This document shows, piece after piece, positions 18,442 through 26,927 of a stretch of DNA of 64,000 nucleotides. Each line of letters starts with the position of its first letter. Position 1 is the stretch's first letter. The notes below the pieces were generated by a model. That model was given only the letters and a program-made list of their open reading frames with translations. It was not told the DNA's origin and ran no database searches. The stretch covers positions 3,844,001-3,908,000 of the forward strand of contig NZ_CP015418.1 in NCBI RefSeq assembly GCF_001633165.1, given 5' to 3'. The stretch comes from Rhodovulum sulfidophilum DSM 1374 (GTDB lineage: Bacteria > Pseudomonadota > Alphaproteobacteria > Rhodobacterales > Rhodobacteraceae). A program made the position numbers and the translations under genes.

Positions 18442-20460
18442 TTAGGCTTCGCTTGCTTCCTCGGCATCGACATTTTCCGAAGCTGCCTCAAGAGCGACGT
18501 CATCCGCGATACCCTCCAGATACTTTGCATAGGTTTTCTTGAGATAGTTAAGCGCAGTGTCATCGTCGACATTGGACTTCAGCTTGTCCTGAACGAAGCG
18601 CATCCGGCCCTTCGCGTCAGACAAGACCTCTGACCACGCCTTCACCCAAATCTCGATCGGTCCATCCTTGAACACGCGCCCCGGTGGGCTGCCTTCCTGT
18701 CTTGCACGCCGACGGGCGTGCTCGTCGATATCGTTCGACACGGCCCAGAAAACCCAACGAGTGTCCAGGTCTCGGAAACGCTCGTCGTTCGCGATGGCGA
18801 AGGCGTAGCTCTCCACTTGTGTGAGTTCCTTAGGCCCGATCACGACAGATGGTCGCTTCAACTCGACCACGAGATGCTCGCGCTCCTCCGGGCGGTTCCT
18901 CGGAACGGAACGCGAGAGCATTAGGTCGACGACGCCGACGCTCCCGTCGATCCTCTTTACCGGCGCGTCTATGACCGTTTCGTCGCCGATCATGGACCGA
19001 TGCTTGCGCAGGACCTCGGTAAGCCCCTTGTCGTCCACCGTGAGACCGAACTCCTCTCCGAAAATCCAAGTGTTGCCTTCGGCTATCATCCGATGCAATT
19101 GACTGCGTTCCTTGAGCAGACCGCGGGTCTCGGGGTCGTAGAGCAACTGCTCGATGCCAGATAGGAAGCTGAGGCGGTCTGCCACCATCTTGGACGCGCT
19201 GATGACATTGGCCAGGTCTGCTTCCTCGAGCAGCTTGGCGAACTCGTTCATCGTCCTCGGGGGCAGGTCCAAGACCTGCGTCAGGATCGTCTGGAGCTCA
19301 TCCGGGCCGCGTTCAATAGCCTGCCGGAGCATCCGCATCTGAAAGGTGCGGCCTTTGGCGCTCTGCTGGGAAAAGTCGGAGAGGTGCTTGTTCACCGTGA
19401 GCGCTAAGATGTCGAAAACCTGTCGCTCGGCGGTCTCAACCTTCGTTGTCGGCTCCGCCTCGTAGGGGTAAGAACGCTCCTCTTTCCAACGCTCGATCTC
19501 CGACCGTGCCTCAGCAGCGCTCGCCTGCTTGAAGTGGGCCTGAATTGCTTCGGAGGCCTGGTCGACCGCGTCGGCCATAGCAGCATCCATTTCGGCAAGG
19601 TCGATCGCCCCGCGCTCCTGCAGTCGGTCCACGTAGCCGGACTTGAGGTAAGCAGAGAAGACGTAGCCTGTTGTGTGGAATTTCGGCGCGATCCTTGCGA
19701 AGGGGAAGCCGTCTTTCCCGCAAAGAAAGATCGAACGCTCCGGCGCCGAATTCCACTGGATGACCTCGAGGACCACCGGATGTGTCCCTCCGTCCGCCAC
19801 AATCGGGTCGAGAGAGATGGTTTCCGAAGAGGCGATGTTCGCTTCCGGGTCCAGACGCTCGCCGTCAAAGAAGATTTCCGCGTCGCGGTAGTTCTTGAGG
19901 TAGATGGCGAAGACCGACGAAAGGTCAGGGACCGCGCGCTCGGTCTCGAGCGACTTGAACTGCTTCTCCAGTTCCGAGATCGTGACCTCCACGCCTGTGC
20001 CCAGAACAGGCTCTGCCGGCTCCGGCGCAGATATCTCCACATCTACGAGCGCGTCCTTGACGAGGGTCATCTTAAAGCCCATCAAGTTGCCCGCTTCGTC
20101 CCGGTACCGAACGACCCAGTCAGCGACCCGTCCGAGGGCGAGGGCTTTGAGCCGTCCTTTGCCCTCCTTGCCATGCAGGACGCGGGACTTACGCTTGGAC
20201 TTCGCGCCATGTCTCTTCCATGAGCCGCCCACCTTGCCGAAGAGCGCCTTCGCCTCTTCGTGCGTGAACCCGTGGCCGTTGTCCCTGACGGAAACCGAGA
20301 GCATCCCGAGCTCGCCATGGTCCACGTCTACGTCCACTCGGGTAGCGTCCGCATCCAGGGAGTTCCAGACGAGCTCGCATACCGCCTGTACCGGCGAGGC
20401 GTTCGCCAGCTTCCTTAGGTGGTCGTGCTCAACCTCTACCCTGAAGCTCCCGTCCGCCAT
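18442..20460 (-). CDS. GHKL ATPase fused to a PD-(D/E)XK-like domain (prokaryotic MORC/MutL-like)
   Basis: A 672-residue protein. The N-terminus is a GHKL ATPase: ELVWNSLDADAT (Glu29, Asn33) is the N box, RDNGHGF (Asp60) the first glycine box and HGKEGKGRLKAL (about 96-107) the ATP lid. The following 200 residues fit an S5-like transducer. Around residues 505-540, VDLMLSR followed by HLVVELKRPS gives a D...ExK arrangement expected of PD-(D/E)XK nucleases, and WVFWAVSNDID lies behind it. Iyer and colleagues (2008) described such MutL/Hsp90-like ATPases with nuclease domains in restriction islands as relatives of eukaryotic MORC. Its neighbours (Fic, type I R-M) fit a DNA-defence role. Start chosen at MADGSF; Met two residues earlier and one at 20523 are alternatives. 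Confidence 0.8.
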   Translation of the reverse strand: MADGSFRVEVEHDHLRKLANASPVQAVCELVWNSLDADATRVDVDVDHGELGMLSVSVRDNGHGFTHEEAKALFGKVGGSWKRHGAKSKRKSRVLHGKEGKGRLKALALGRVADWVVRYRDEAGNLMGFKMTLVKDALVDVEISAPEPAEPVLGTGVEVTISELEKQFKSLETERAVPDLSSVFAIYLKNYRDAEIFFDGERLDPEANIASSETISLDPIVADGGTHPVVLEVIQWNSAPERSIFLCGKDGFPFARIAPKFHTTGYVFSAYLKSGYVDRLQERGAIDLAEMDAAMADAVDQASEAIQAHFKQASAAEARSEIERWKEERSYPYEAEPTTKVETAERQVFDILALTVNKHLSDFSQQSAKGRTFQMRMLRQAIERGPDELQTILTQVLDLPPRTMNEFAKLLEEADLANVISASKMVADRLSFLSGIEQLLYDPETRGLLKERSQLHRMIAEGNTWIFGEEFGLTVDDKGLTEVLRKHRSMIGDETVIDAPVKRIDGSVGVVDLMLSRSVPRNRPEEREHLVVELKRPSVVIGPKELTQVESYAFAIANDERFRDLDTRWVFWAVSNDIDEHARRRARQEGSPPGRVFKDGPIEIWVKAWSEVLSDAKGRMRFVQDKLKSNVDDDTALNYLKKTYAKYLEGIADDVALEAASENVDAEEASEA

Positions 20461-20625
20461 GACCATACTACCAATTCCCGGTTTATTTACGCCGAGACTC
20501 GACCCCGCGGTCTCTACTGTCAAGGCGATGCGCTGCTTCGTCCTTTGTATCGCCCTCAGCCCAGAAAAGGAAATGCCTCGGACCTCAATACTATAAAAGG
20601 GCGGCGATCTGCGATCCTTAGAACC

Positions 20626-22308
20626 TTAGTGCGTGATCCGAAACTCAGGTGGCGCGTTCCATGGCAGCAGCTTCTCATATTCAGAACGTCGAAGTTTCTT
20701 CGAGATCTGATCAAATATCCATTTCAAATAGAGCTCTGCGTTCACCCCATTGAGCTTACAGGTTTCGATGATAGAGCTATGAATTCCCCAAGCTTCTGCC
20801 CCCTCATCACTGCCCAAGAATAAGGCATTTTTCCGCAGCAGAATTGTCGGTTTGAACATGCGTTCAACCGCATTGGTGTCGAGGTCGATCCGCCCATCAT
20901 CGACAAATCGCGTCAGATCACTCCATTGTCTCAGCACATACCGGATCGCTTGCCCCATCTTGCTCTTCGAAAGATGGCGGTCTGCTTGCGCGATCAAGAA
21001 AGCTCTTAGGCGATCAAGAATGGGAACTGAGAATTGCTGCCGATGCGCTACGCGGATCAGAGGTGGCTTGCCTCGAATTTTCTCCTCCTCTTTATATAAC
21101 TCGGCAATAATTCGAATGACCGTTTTAGCGTCCAGAGTTTTGCTGAACTCGTACTCGTCTGTGAAATTTCGTCGAGCATGTGCCCAGCATTTGACTGGCG
21201 TGATTTGTTCCACGGGCGTTCCATGTCGGCCAAGTCGACCGTATCCGGCATATGAATCGGTCTGGAGGATGGCGGAGACCCCGTTCAAAATGTCATGTAT
21301 ATGGCGCATCGCGCGAGTGTTCCGCGGATAATAAATAACTACGGGAGGTTTATTTCCGGAAAATGATCGGTCGTCACGAAGAAGAGCATATAGGTAGCTG
21401 GTTTTTGTTTGTCCTTTGCCAGGTTGAAGCATCGGTAGGGTGGTCTCATCCATGAACAGCCTTTCGCTGTTCGTTGTGAGTTCCTGTTCCATCAATTGGT
21501 AGATTGGCAAAAGCGCCTCATTTGCCAAGCGGTGGGACCATCGCATCAGGGTGCTGCGGGACAGTTCGATGCCTTTGGACAGGAAAATATTCTCTTGTCG
21601 GTGCCACGGCAACTGCCACCCGAAACGCATCGTGATCGAACTGGCCATAAGCGTGTTGCTCATTGTGGTTTTCGGAAATACACGCGGCTCAAAGGTTGTC
21701 CCGATGATCTTGTCATGCAAGCGACACCGGTACTTTGGATACTCACGCACCGCCACGTAGTATTGTGCGGGGATCACTTCCAGCGTCTCATTCTCCTCAA
21801 TTTCCACAATGCCACCGCCACATCCGCAGGGACACCTCCTGTCTTCGGTGCCCATGTATATCCATCGCTTTTCAATGTGCTCCGGCCACACTCTCGCACC
21901 TCGACCGCTTGTATTCCTCGGCTTTGTTTCTTTTGCTTCAGGTTGACCGGCGCTAGCCTTGCCGTTTTCTTTATCACTGTTGGCGTTGTTTTCGGCATCC
22001 TTGGCTTTTTGATCGCCTACGCAGGAGCTACGATCATAGGAGGTCTTGTTTGGGTTCTGGTCAGATTTTGCGCCGAATTGCGTCTTGGTTAATTTTGCTA
22101 TTTGGCGCTTCAGCCGCGCAACTTCAGATTTAAGAATCTTATTCAGCGTACTGGTTTTCAGAGCCTCTTCTCTGAGGGTTTCGTTTTCCGAGATCACCTC
22201 ACCCCAAAGTTCGCGCAAACGCCGAACCAGCGCAGCGGCATCAAGGTCAAGAGCTGCCAGAATGTCATTTTCCAACTGTTCAATTGTATCGACCACGTTC
22301 TGTGACAC
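20626..22308 (-). CDS. tnpC: IS66 family transposase TnpC
   Basis: A 560-residue IS66 transposase, seemingly intact. It has an N-terminal leucine-zipper-like helix (ENETLREEALKTSTL... with VARLKRQIAKL), an LTKTQFGAKSD element, a zinc-binding CPCGCGG motif, and a DDE core with FMDETTLPM, QTDSYAGYG, KCWAHARRNF and NAVERMFKPTILLRKN. Base composition is clearly lower in GC than the core genes, pointing to arrival from elsewhere. The usual tnpA and tnpB partners are absent here, as in the ISBst12-type subgroup. Terminal inverted repeats could not be fixed. It sits between the GHKL ATPase and the type I R-M operon. Confidence 0.9.
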   Translation of the reverse strand: MSQNVVDTIEQLENDILAALDLDAAALVRRLRELWGEVISENETLREEALKTSTLNKILKSEVARLKRQIAKLTKTQFGAKSDQNPNKTSYDRSSCVGDQKAKDAENNANSDKENGKASAGQPEAKETKPRNTSGRGARVWPEHIEKRWIYMGTEDRRCPCGCGGGIVEIEENETLEVIPAQYYVAVREYPKYRCRLHDKIIGTTFEPRVFPKTTMSNTLMASSITMRFGWQLPWHRQENIFLSKGIELSRSTLMRWSHRLANEALLPIYQLMEQELTTNSERLFMDETTLPMLQPGKGQTKTSYLYALLRDDRSFSGNKPPVVIYYPRNTRAMRHIHDILNGVSAILQTDSYAGYGRLGRHGTPVEQITPVKCWAHARRNFTDEYEFSKTLDAKTVIRIIAELYKEEEKIRGKPPLIRVAHRQQFSVPILDRLRAFLIAQADRHLSKSKMGQAIRYVLRQWSDLTRFVDDGRIDLDTNAVERMFKPTILLRKNALFLGSDEGAEAWGIHSSIIETCKLNGVNAELYLKWIFDQISKKLRRSEYEKLLPWNAPPEFRITH

Positions 22309-22358
22309 GGCAAAGAACCGCGCTCTCCATCCCTGGCATGAAGCAAAGTGAATTCGAC

Positions 22359-22382
22359 CATGCCCGCCGAACTGCGGGCATG
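22359..22382. repeat. 9-bp hairpin upstream of tnpC
   Basis: CATGCCCGC and GCGGGCATG form a perfect 9-bp stem with a 6-base loop (CGAACT), about 50 bp upstream of the IS66 tnpC start. It may block impinging transcription into the IS or belong to its end. Confidence 0.45.
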
Positions 22383-22500
22383 TGACTTGACTTCTGTCGC
22401 TTTGTCGGGGATAGATGAGGTGTCGCGGCTAGCGATTTTCCGAGGCCCTTGGGATTGCCGTCCCGGGGCCTCAACTCTTCCAGAGCCCTTGGCTTCTAGC

Positions 22501-22755
22501 TCATGTGCCCTCTCCGCTGTTAGCAGGGTAGCGGTCAGGGAAAAGGGCTTCCGGCCGAGTGGCCAAGGCCTGCGCCAGCATCAGCTCGATGCGCGCGGAT
22601 CTACTTTTCCCAAGTGAAACCGCACTGACAGAAGATACGCTAACCTCAGCGCGTCTCGCAATCTCAGCGAAGGTCAGGCCGCGCAGGGAAAGCTCGTATC
22701 GGATTCGAGCATGTCTTTCTCTATCGATGGCCAAATCCAATGGGGCGCCTTTCAC
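22501..22755 (-). CDS. Ner-like helix-turn-helix DNA-binding protein
   Basis: An 84-residue protein resembling phage Mu Ner and the Nlp/SfsB family. It begins with IDRERHARIRYELSLRG, followed by the HTH core TFAEIARRAEVSVSSVS and a LATRPEALFPDRY tail (the family pattern is LG..PEEIWPSRY). Such proteins repress divergently transcribed genes. It is divergent from hsdM, with about 445 bp between them that contain four similar T-rich repeats, so it is a good candidate for regulating the restriction operon (inference). Confidence 0.75.
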   Translation of the reverse strand: MKGAPLDLAIDRERHARIRYELSLRGLTFAEIARRAEVSVSSVSAVSLGKSRSARIELMLAQALATRPEALFPDRYPANSGEGT

Positions 22756-22871
22756 ATTCGCGAATCACTTTAAGAAGGAAGTGACGCACTAAATAGTGAA
22801 GATCAATAGTGAAGTTGAGATGGGAGCTTGACGACTATTTGCTCAACGTCGCTACCTCTCGATTAATCAGA

Positions 22872-22996
22872 TTTTTTCGCAAGGGCAGTAGAAAGTTTTT
22901 CGCGAAATGCCATCTCGGCTGAAAGTGGTTAATTATAGGCGCTTCGCGCTGGAATTAAGTTATTTTTCGCAAGGCCTTAATTCGTTTTTTCGCAAG
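22872..22996. promoter_or_regulatory. Four TTTTTCGC(A/G)A repeats upstream of hsdM
   Basis: The motif TTTTTCGCAAG or a close variant occurs at 22872-22883 (TTTTTTCGCAAG), 22896-22907 (TTTTTCGCGAAA), 22963-22973 and 22985-22996 (TTTTTTCGCAAG), all on the plus strand. The spacing is in two pairs of about 22-24 bp separated by 67 bp. The region is AT-richer than the genes. The positions fit operator half-sites for a phased repressor such as the adjacent Ner-like protein, but binding is not shown. Confidence 0.5.
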
Positions 22997-23200
22997 TCGT
23001 GCGGACGCCTGCTTGGCGTCGATTTTTTCTGCACCGTTTTTGACGTTGGCAGACAGTAGCCCGCTCTGGGGCGGCAGTTTCAAGGTCTCTGCTCAGCTTG
23101 CTCAGACAAGGCGTATCTGTTCCTCGCGGCTGGGAGGCGCTAAACCTGAAGCCATCTCGCGCGATGAGAACGCGGGCGACTTGGCGAAGGGCAGAGCACG

Positions 23201-25651
23201 ATGGCTATCAAGAAGAGCGATATCTACAGATCCCTGTGGGACAGCTGTGACCAGCTGCGGGGTGGCATGGATGCCTCGCTCTACAAGGACTACATCCTCA
23301 CGCTGCTGTTCGTGAAGTATGTCTCTGACCGCGTGGGCAAGCCCGACGCGCTCATCGAGGTGCCCCAGGGCTGTTCGTTCGAAGACCTCAAGAAGCTCCG
23401 CGGTAACAAGGACATCGGTGAAGGTATCGACAGGGCCATCGCCGGGATCGCAGAAGCCAACGACCTCAAGAACGTCATCGACCGAGCCTACTTCAACGAT
23501 TCCGAGAAGTTCGGCCGTGGCGCCAAGATGGTCACGACGCTGACCGCGCTCATCAACATCTTCAGCCGGGAGGAGCTGAACTTCAGCCGCAATCGGGCCG
23601 ATGGCGATGACATCCTGGGCGACGCCTATGAATACCTGATGCGCAACTTCGCGACCGAGTCCGGCAAGAGCAAAGGTCAGTTCTATACCCCTGCCGAGGT
23701 GTCACGCGTCGTCGCCGCTGTTGCGGGTGTCAGTCGCGCCACGAGCCCGAAGCAGACCGTTTACGACCCCACCTGTGGCTCCGGATCGTTGCTCCTGAAG
23801 GCCGCTGATGCCGCCGACGTCGCGCTCACCATCTACGGGCAGGAATTCGACATCACCACCCGCGGCCTGGCCAAGATGAACATGATCATGCATGGGCGCG
23901 AGGATGCCGACGTCGCCCAAGGCGATGTCATTGCAGAACCGCAGTTCAAGGCGTCAGAGACCGAGCTCCTCACCTTCGACTTCGTCGTCGCCAACCCACC
24001 ATTCTCGGCCAAGGCCTGGGGCTCTGGCCTGACCAGCGAAACCCGCTATGGCCGCTTCGACCTCGGCATGCCGCCTGACAAAAACGGCGACTTTGCCTTC
24101 TTGCTGCACATCCTTGGTTCGATGAAGGCCACCGGCTCCGGCGCGGTCATCCTACCCCATGGCGTGCTCTTCCGCGGCAACAAGGAAGCCGAGCTGCGCG
24201 AGAAGATCCTCAAGCGCGGCTACATCAAGGCGATCATCGGCCTGCCCGCGAACCTCTTTTACGGCACCGGCATCCCCGCCTCAATCATTGTGCTCGACAA
24301 ATCCCAAGCCCAGGCCGAGCGCCCCGTTTTCATGATCGACGCCTCACGCGGCTTCATCAAGGACGGCAACAAGAACCGCCTGCGTGAGCGGGACATCCAC
24401 AAGATCACCGACGCCTACACCCGGCAGGCCGAGATTGACGGCTACTCCCGCCTCGTCCCCTATGCCGAGATCACGCGCAACGACTTCAACCTGAACCTCC
24501 CGCGCTACATCGACGGCTCCGACCCCGAGGATCTGCAGGACATTGAGGCGCATCTCAAGGGCGGCGTGCCGAACCGCGACATCGACGGGCTCGCCGCGTT
24601 CTGGGAGGTCATGCCCGGCATCCGCGCCACCCTCTTCGGCCCGAACCCGCGCCCGGGCTATTCCGATCCGCTGGTCGAACCCGAGGAGGTCCGCACCACC
24701 ATCCGCAACCACCCCGAATTCGGCGCCTTCCGCGACAGCGTCCACGCTACCCTCGACGGTTGGGTCGAGCAGAATGCGCCGCTGATGGATGGCATCAAGG
24801 TCGGCGACAAGCCGAAGAACCTGATTCAAACCATCGCCGAAGACATGCTGACCCGCTTTGCAGACGCGCCCCTGATCGACCGCTATGAGGCGTATCAGCG
24901 GCTTATGTCCTACTGGGCCGAGGTGATGCAGGATGACGTATTTGTCATCGCCCATGACGATTGGGGGGCGTGCCGTGAGATCCGAGAAGCCCGTTACGAG
25001 ACCGACAAAGATGGCAAAATTAAATGGCTGGAAGCAGGTGACCTAATCGTCAAGCAAAGCCGCAAGACCACACGGCTAATGTGTGAAGTTATACCGCCTG
25101 CAATCGTGGTAGCTAAGTTCCTCCCTCAGCTGAAGGCCGACTTGGACCAAGCCGAAGCCGAGGCACAAGCGACGACGCGGCAAATCGAAGAAATGGTTGA
25201 ACAGCACGGCGTCGAAGACGGCGACCTGTTCCAAGCTATTCCGGACGACGGGAAGATCAGTCAGAAATCCGTCAATGAACGATTGAAAGCGGCCGTCGTC
25301 GACGAAGATGAAAGAAAGGCGCTGAACAAGGCCAAGAAGCTCCTCAAAGATGAGGCTGCGGCCAAGAAGGTTGCCAAGGAAGTGGAGGCAGCTCTTACGG
25401 CAGCGACCATCAGGAAATACTCGGAACTGACTGAAGATGAGATCCGCACCTTGGTTGTGGACGACAAATGGCTGACCGACATTGCTGACCTGATTGAGAT
25501 TGCAATCGAGGCGCGTGCCGATGCCCTTATCTCCAGGCTGCGGGCTTTGGTGGAAAGGTATGCAGATACATTACCATCACTGTTCGTTTTGATGCAGGAC
25601 TATGACCAGAGGGTCGCCACGCATCTTCATACAATGGGATATGAATGGTGA
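23201..25651 (+). CDS. hsdM: Type I restriction-modification DNA methyltransferase subunit
   Basis: The modification subunit, which methylates adenine in the bipartite site chosen by HsdS. The N-terminal HsdM helical domain (KKSDIYRSLWDSCDQLRGG) is followed by the SAM-dependent N6-adenine methyltransferase core with DPTCGSGSLLLKA (motif I, about residue 190) and NPPF (265-268, motif IV). At 816 residues it is some 300 longer than classical HsdM; the extra part is C-terminal, highly charged and helical (ADLDQAEAEAQATTRQ..., NKAKKLLKDEAAAKK), as in a known long-HsdM subgroup. hsdS starts inside its last codons. The ATG at 23201 matches family N-termini, though the ribosome site is weak. Confidence 0.95.
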   Translation: MAIKKSDIYRSLWDSCDQLRGGMDASLYKDYILTLLFVKYVSDRVGKPDALIEVPQGCSFEDLKKLRGNKDIGEGIDRAIAGIAEANDLKNVIDRAYFNDSEKFGRGAKMVTTLTALINIFSREELNFSRNRADGDDILGDAYEYLMRNFATESGKSKGQFYTPAEVSRVVAAVAGVSRATSPKQTVYDPTCGSGSLLLKAADAADVALTIYGQEFDITTRGLAKMNMIMHGREDADVAQGDVIAEPQFKASETELLTFDFVVANPPFSAKAWGSGLTSETRYGRFDLGMPPDKNGDFAFLLHILGSMKATGSGAVILPHGVLFRGNKEAELREKILKRGYIKAIIGLPANLFYGTGIPASIIVLDKSQAQAERPVFMIDASRGFIKDGNKNRLRERDIHKITDAYTRQAEIDGYSRLVPYAEITRNDFNLNLPRYIDGSDPEDLQDIEAHLKGGVPNRDIDGLAAFWEVMPGIRATLFGPNPRPGYSDPLVEPEEVRTTIRNHPEFGAFRDSVHATLDGWVEQNAPLMDGIKVGDKPKNLIQTIAEDMLTRFADAPLIDRYEAYQRLMSYWAEVMQDDVFVIAHDDWGACREIREARYETDKDGKIKWLEAGDLIVKQSRKTTRLMCEVIPPAIVVAKFLPQLKADLDQAEAEAQATTRQIEEMVEQHGVEDGDLFQAIPDDGKISQKSVNERLKAAVVDEDERKALNKAKKLLKDEAAAKKVAKEVEAALTAATIRKYSELTEDEIRTLVVDDKWLTDIADLIEIAIEARADALISRLRALVERYADTLPSLFVLMQDYDQRVATHLHTMGYEW

Positions 25652-26883
25652 TGGAGGAGATTGCAGCACTACCAGAGGATTGGGCGTTCGTGCCACTCGG
25701 CGACCTTATGAATTTTCAGAATGGCTTCAACACAGACAAGTCAGCCTATGGGCGTGGACTGCGCTTTGCGAATGTGTTGGAGCTCATCACGAACACACAT
25801 CTCAAGGCAGAGAGCATTCCAGGACGCGTCGCCACTTCAACTTTGGAAACAAGTCGTTACCTTGTTCAAAGAGGTGATGTTCTGTTCAACAGAACATCCG
25901 AGACTCAAGAGGAGGTCGGGCTCGCTTCGGTATATCTGGATGACGAGCCGATACTCTTCGGTGGCTTCGTTCTGCGCGGCAAGCTGACAACCAGCTCGAT
26001 GGATCCGCTTTTTGCTGGCTATGCCTTGCGGTCGCAGGTCGTGAGGCAACAGATCATAGCGGCAGGTCAAGGCGGCATCCGGGCCAACATTGGTCAGCAA
26101 AGCCTCGCCAAGATTAAAGTCGCTCTCCCAATGCTGCCGGAACAGGAAGCCATCGCCGAGGCGCTTTCGGATGCGGATGCGCTGATCGAGGGGCTGGAGC
26201 GGCTGATCGCCAAGAAGAGGCTCATCAAGCAGGGCGCGATGCAGGACCTCCTGACCGCCAAGCGCCGCCTTCCAGGGTTCTCGGGGGAGTGGGTGAAGAC
26301 CAACCTTCGCAAACTACTTAAGAGCACGCCGACCTATGGGATCAATTCTGCCGCCTGCGCACTTGGGTCAGGTGGCTACGACTATCTGCGTATCACCGAC
26401 ATCGACGAACATGGCCAATTGCGCCAAGACGGACGTGCGGAAGTGCTGCATCCTTCAGCCACGCATTACTTTCTCGAGCCTGATGAAATCGTTGTCGCGC
26501 GAACCGGCGCAAGCACTGGCAAGTCACACCAGTATACCGGCCCGAAAGAACGAACGGTTTACGCCGGCTTCCTTATCAAATTAGCCCCTGCGATAACCGA
26601 AGTCGTCCCCAGCTATCTGTTTCAGTTTCTGCAAACAGACGCCTATTGGTCATGGATCGGCGAAAACTCTGTGCGCAGTGGACAACCGGGCATCAACGGC
26701 CAGCAATTGTCAGGGATGACTTTGCTCGTCCCACAAGACCTTAAAGAACAAAAGGCTATTGCCGAAGTTCTCGGGGATATGGACGCTGAAATACAAGCCC
26801 TCGACACCCGCCTCGAAAAAGCGCGGCAGGTGAAGGAGGGTATGATGCAAAACCTTTTGACCGGACGGATCAGGCTGGTCTGA
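25645..26883 (+). CDS. hsdS: Type I restriction-modification specificity subunit
   Basis: A 412-residue S subunit that recognises the bipartite DNA target. It has two target-recognition domains: the first (residues about 5-150, LPEDWAFVPLGDL...) ends in the conserved helix PMLPEQEAIAEALSDADALIEGL; the second (about 212-350) ends in PQDLKEQKAIAEVLGDMDAEIQAL. The repeated helices act as the molecular ruler between half-sites. It overlaps the hsdM stop by 7 bp and precedes hsdR by 44 bp. TRD1 is notably lower in GC than the hsdM start, as expected for recombined specificity domains. Confidence 0.95.
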   Translation: MVMEEIAALPEDWAFVPLGDLMNFQNGFNTDKSAYGRGLRFANVLELITNTHLKAESIPGRVATSTLETSRYLVQRGDVLFNRTSETQEEVGLASVYLDDEPILFGGFVLRGKLTTSSMDPLFAGYALRSQVVRQQIIAAGQGGIRANIGQQSLAKIKVALPMLPEQEAIAEALSDADALIEGLERLIAKKRLIKQGAMQDLLTAKRRLPGFSGEWVKTNLRKLLKSTPTYGINSAACALGSGGYDYLRITDIDEHGQLRQDGRAEVLHPSATHYFLEPDEIVVARTGASTGKSHQYTGPKERTVYAGFLIKLAPAITEVVPSYLFQFLQTDAYWSWIGENSVRSGQPGINGQQLSGMTLLVPQDLKEQKAIAEVLGDMDAEIQALDTRLEKARQVKEGMMQNLLTGRIRLV

Positions 26884-26927
26884 CGACATTTTCCCACAAG
26901 TGACTTTTTCGAGACACGGAGTGCCCC

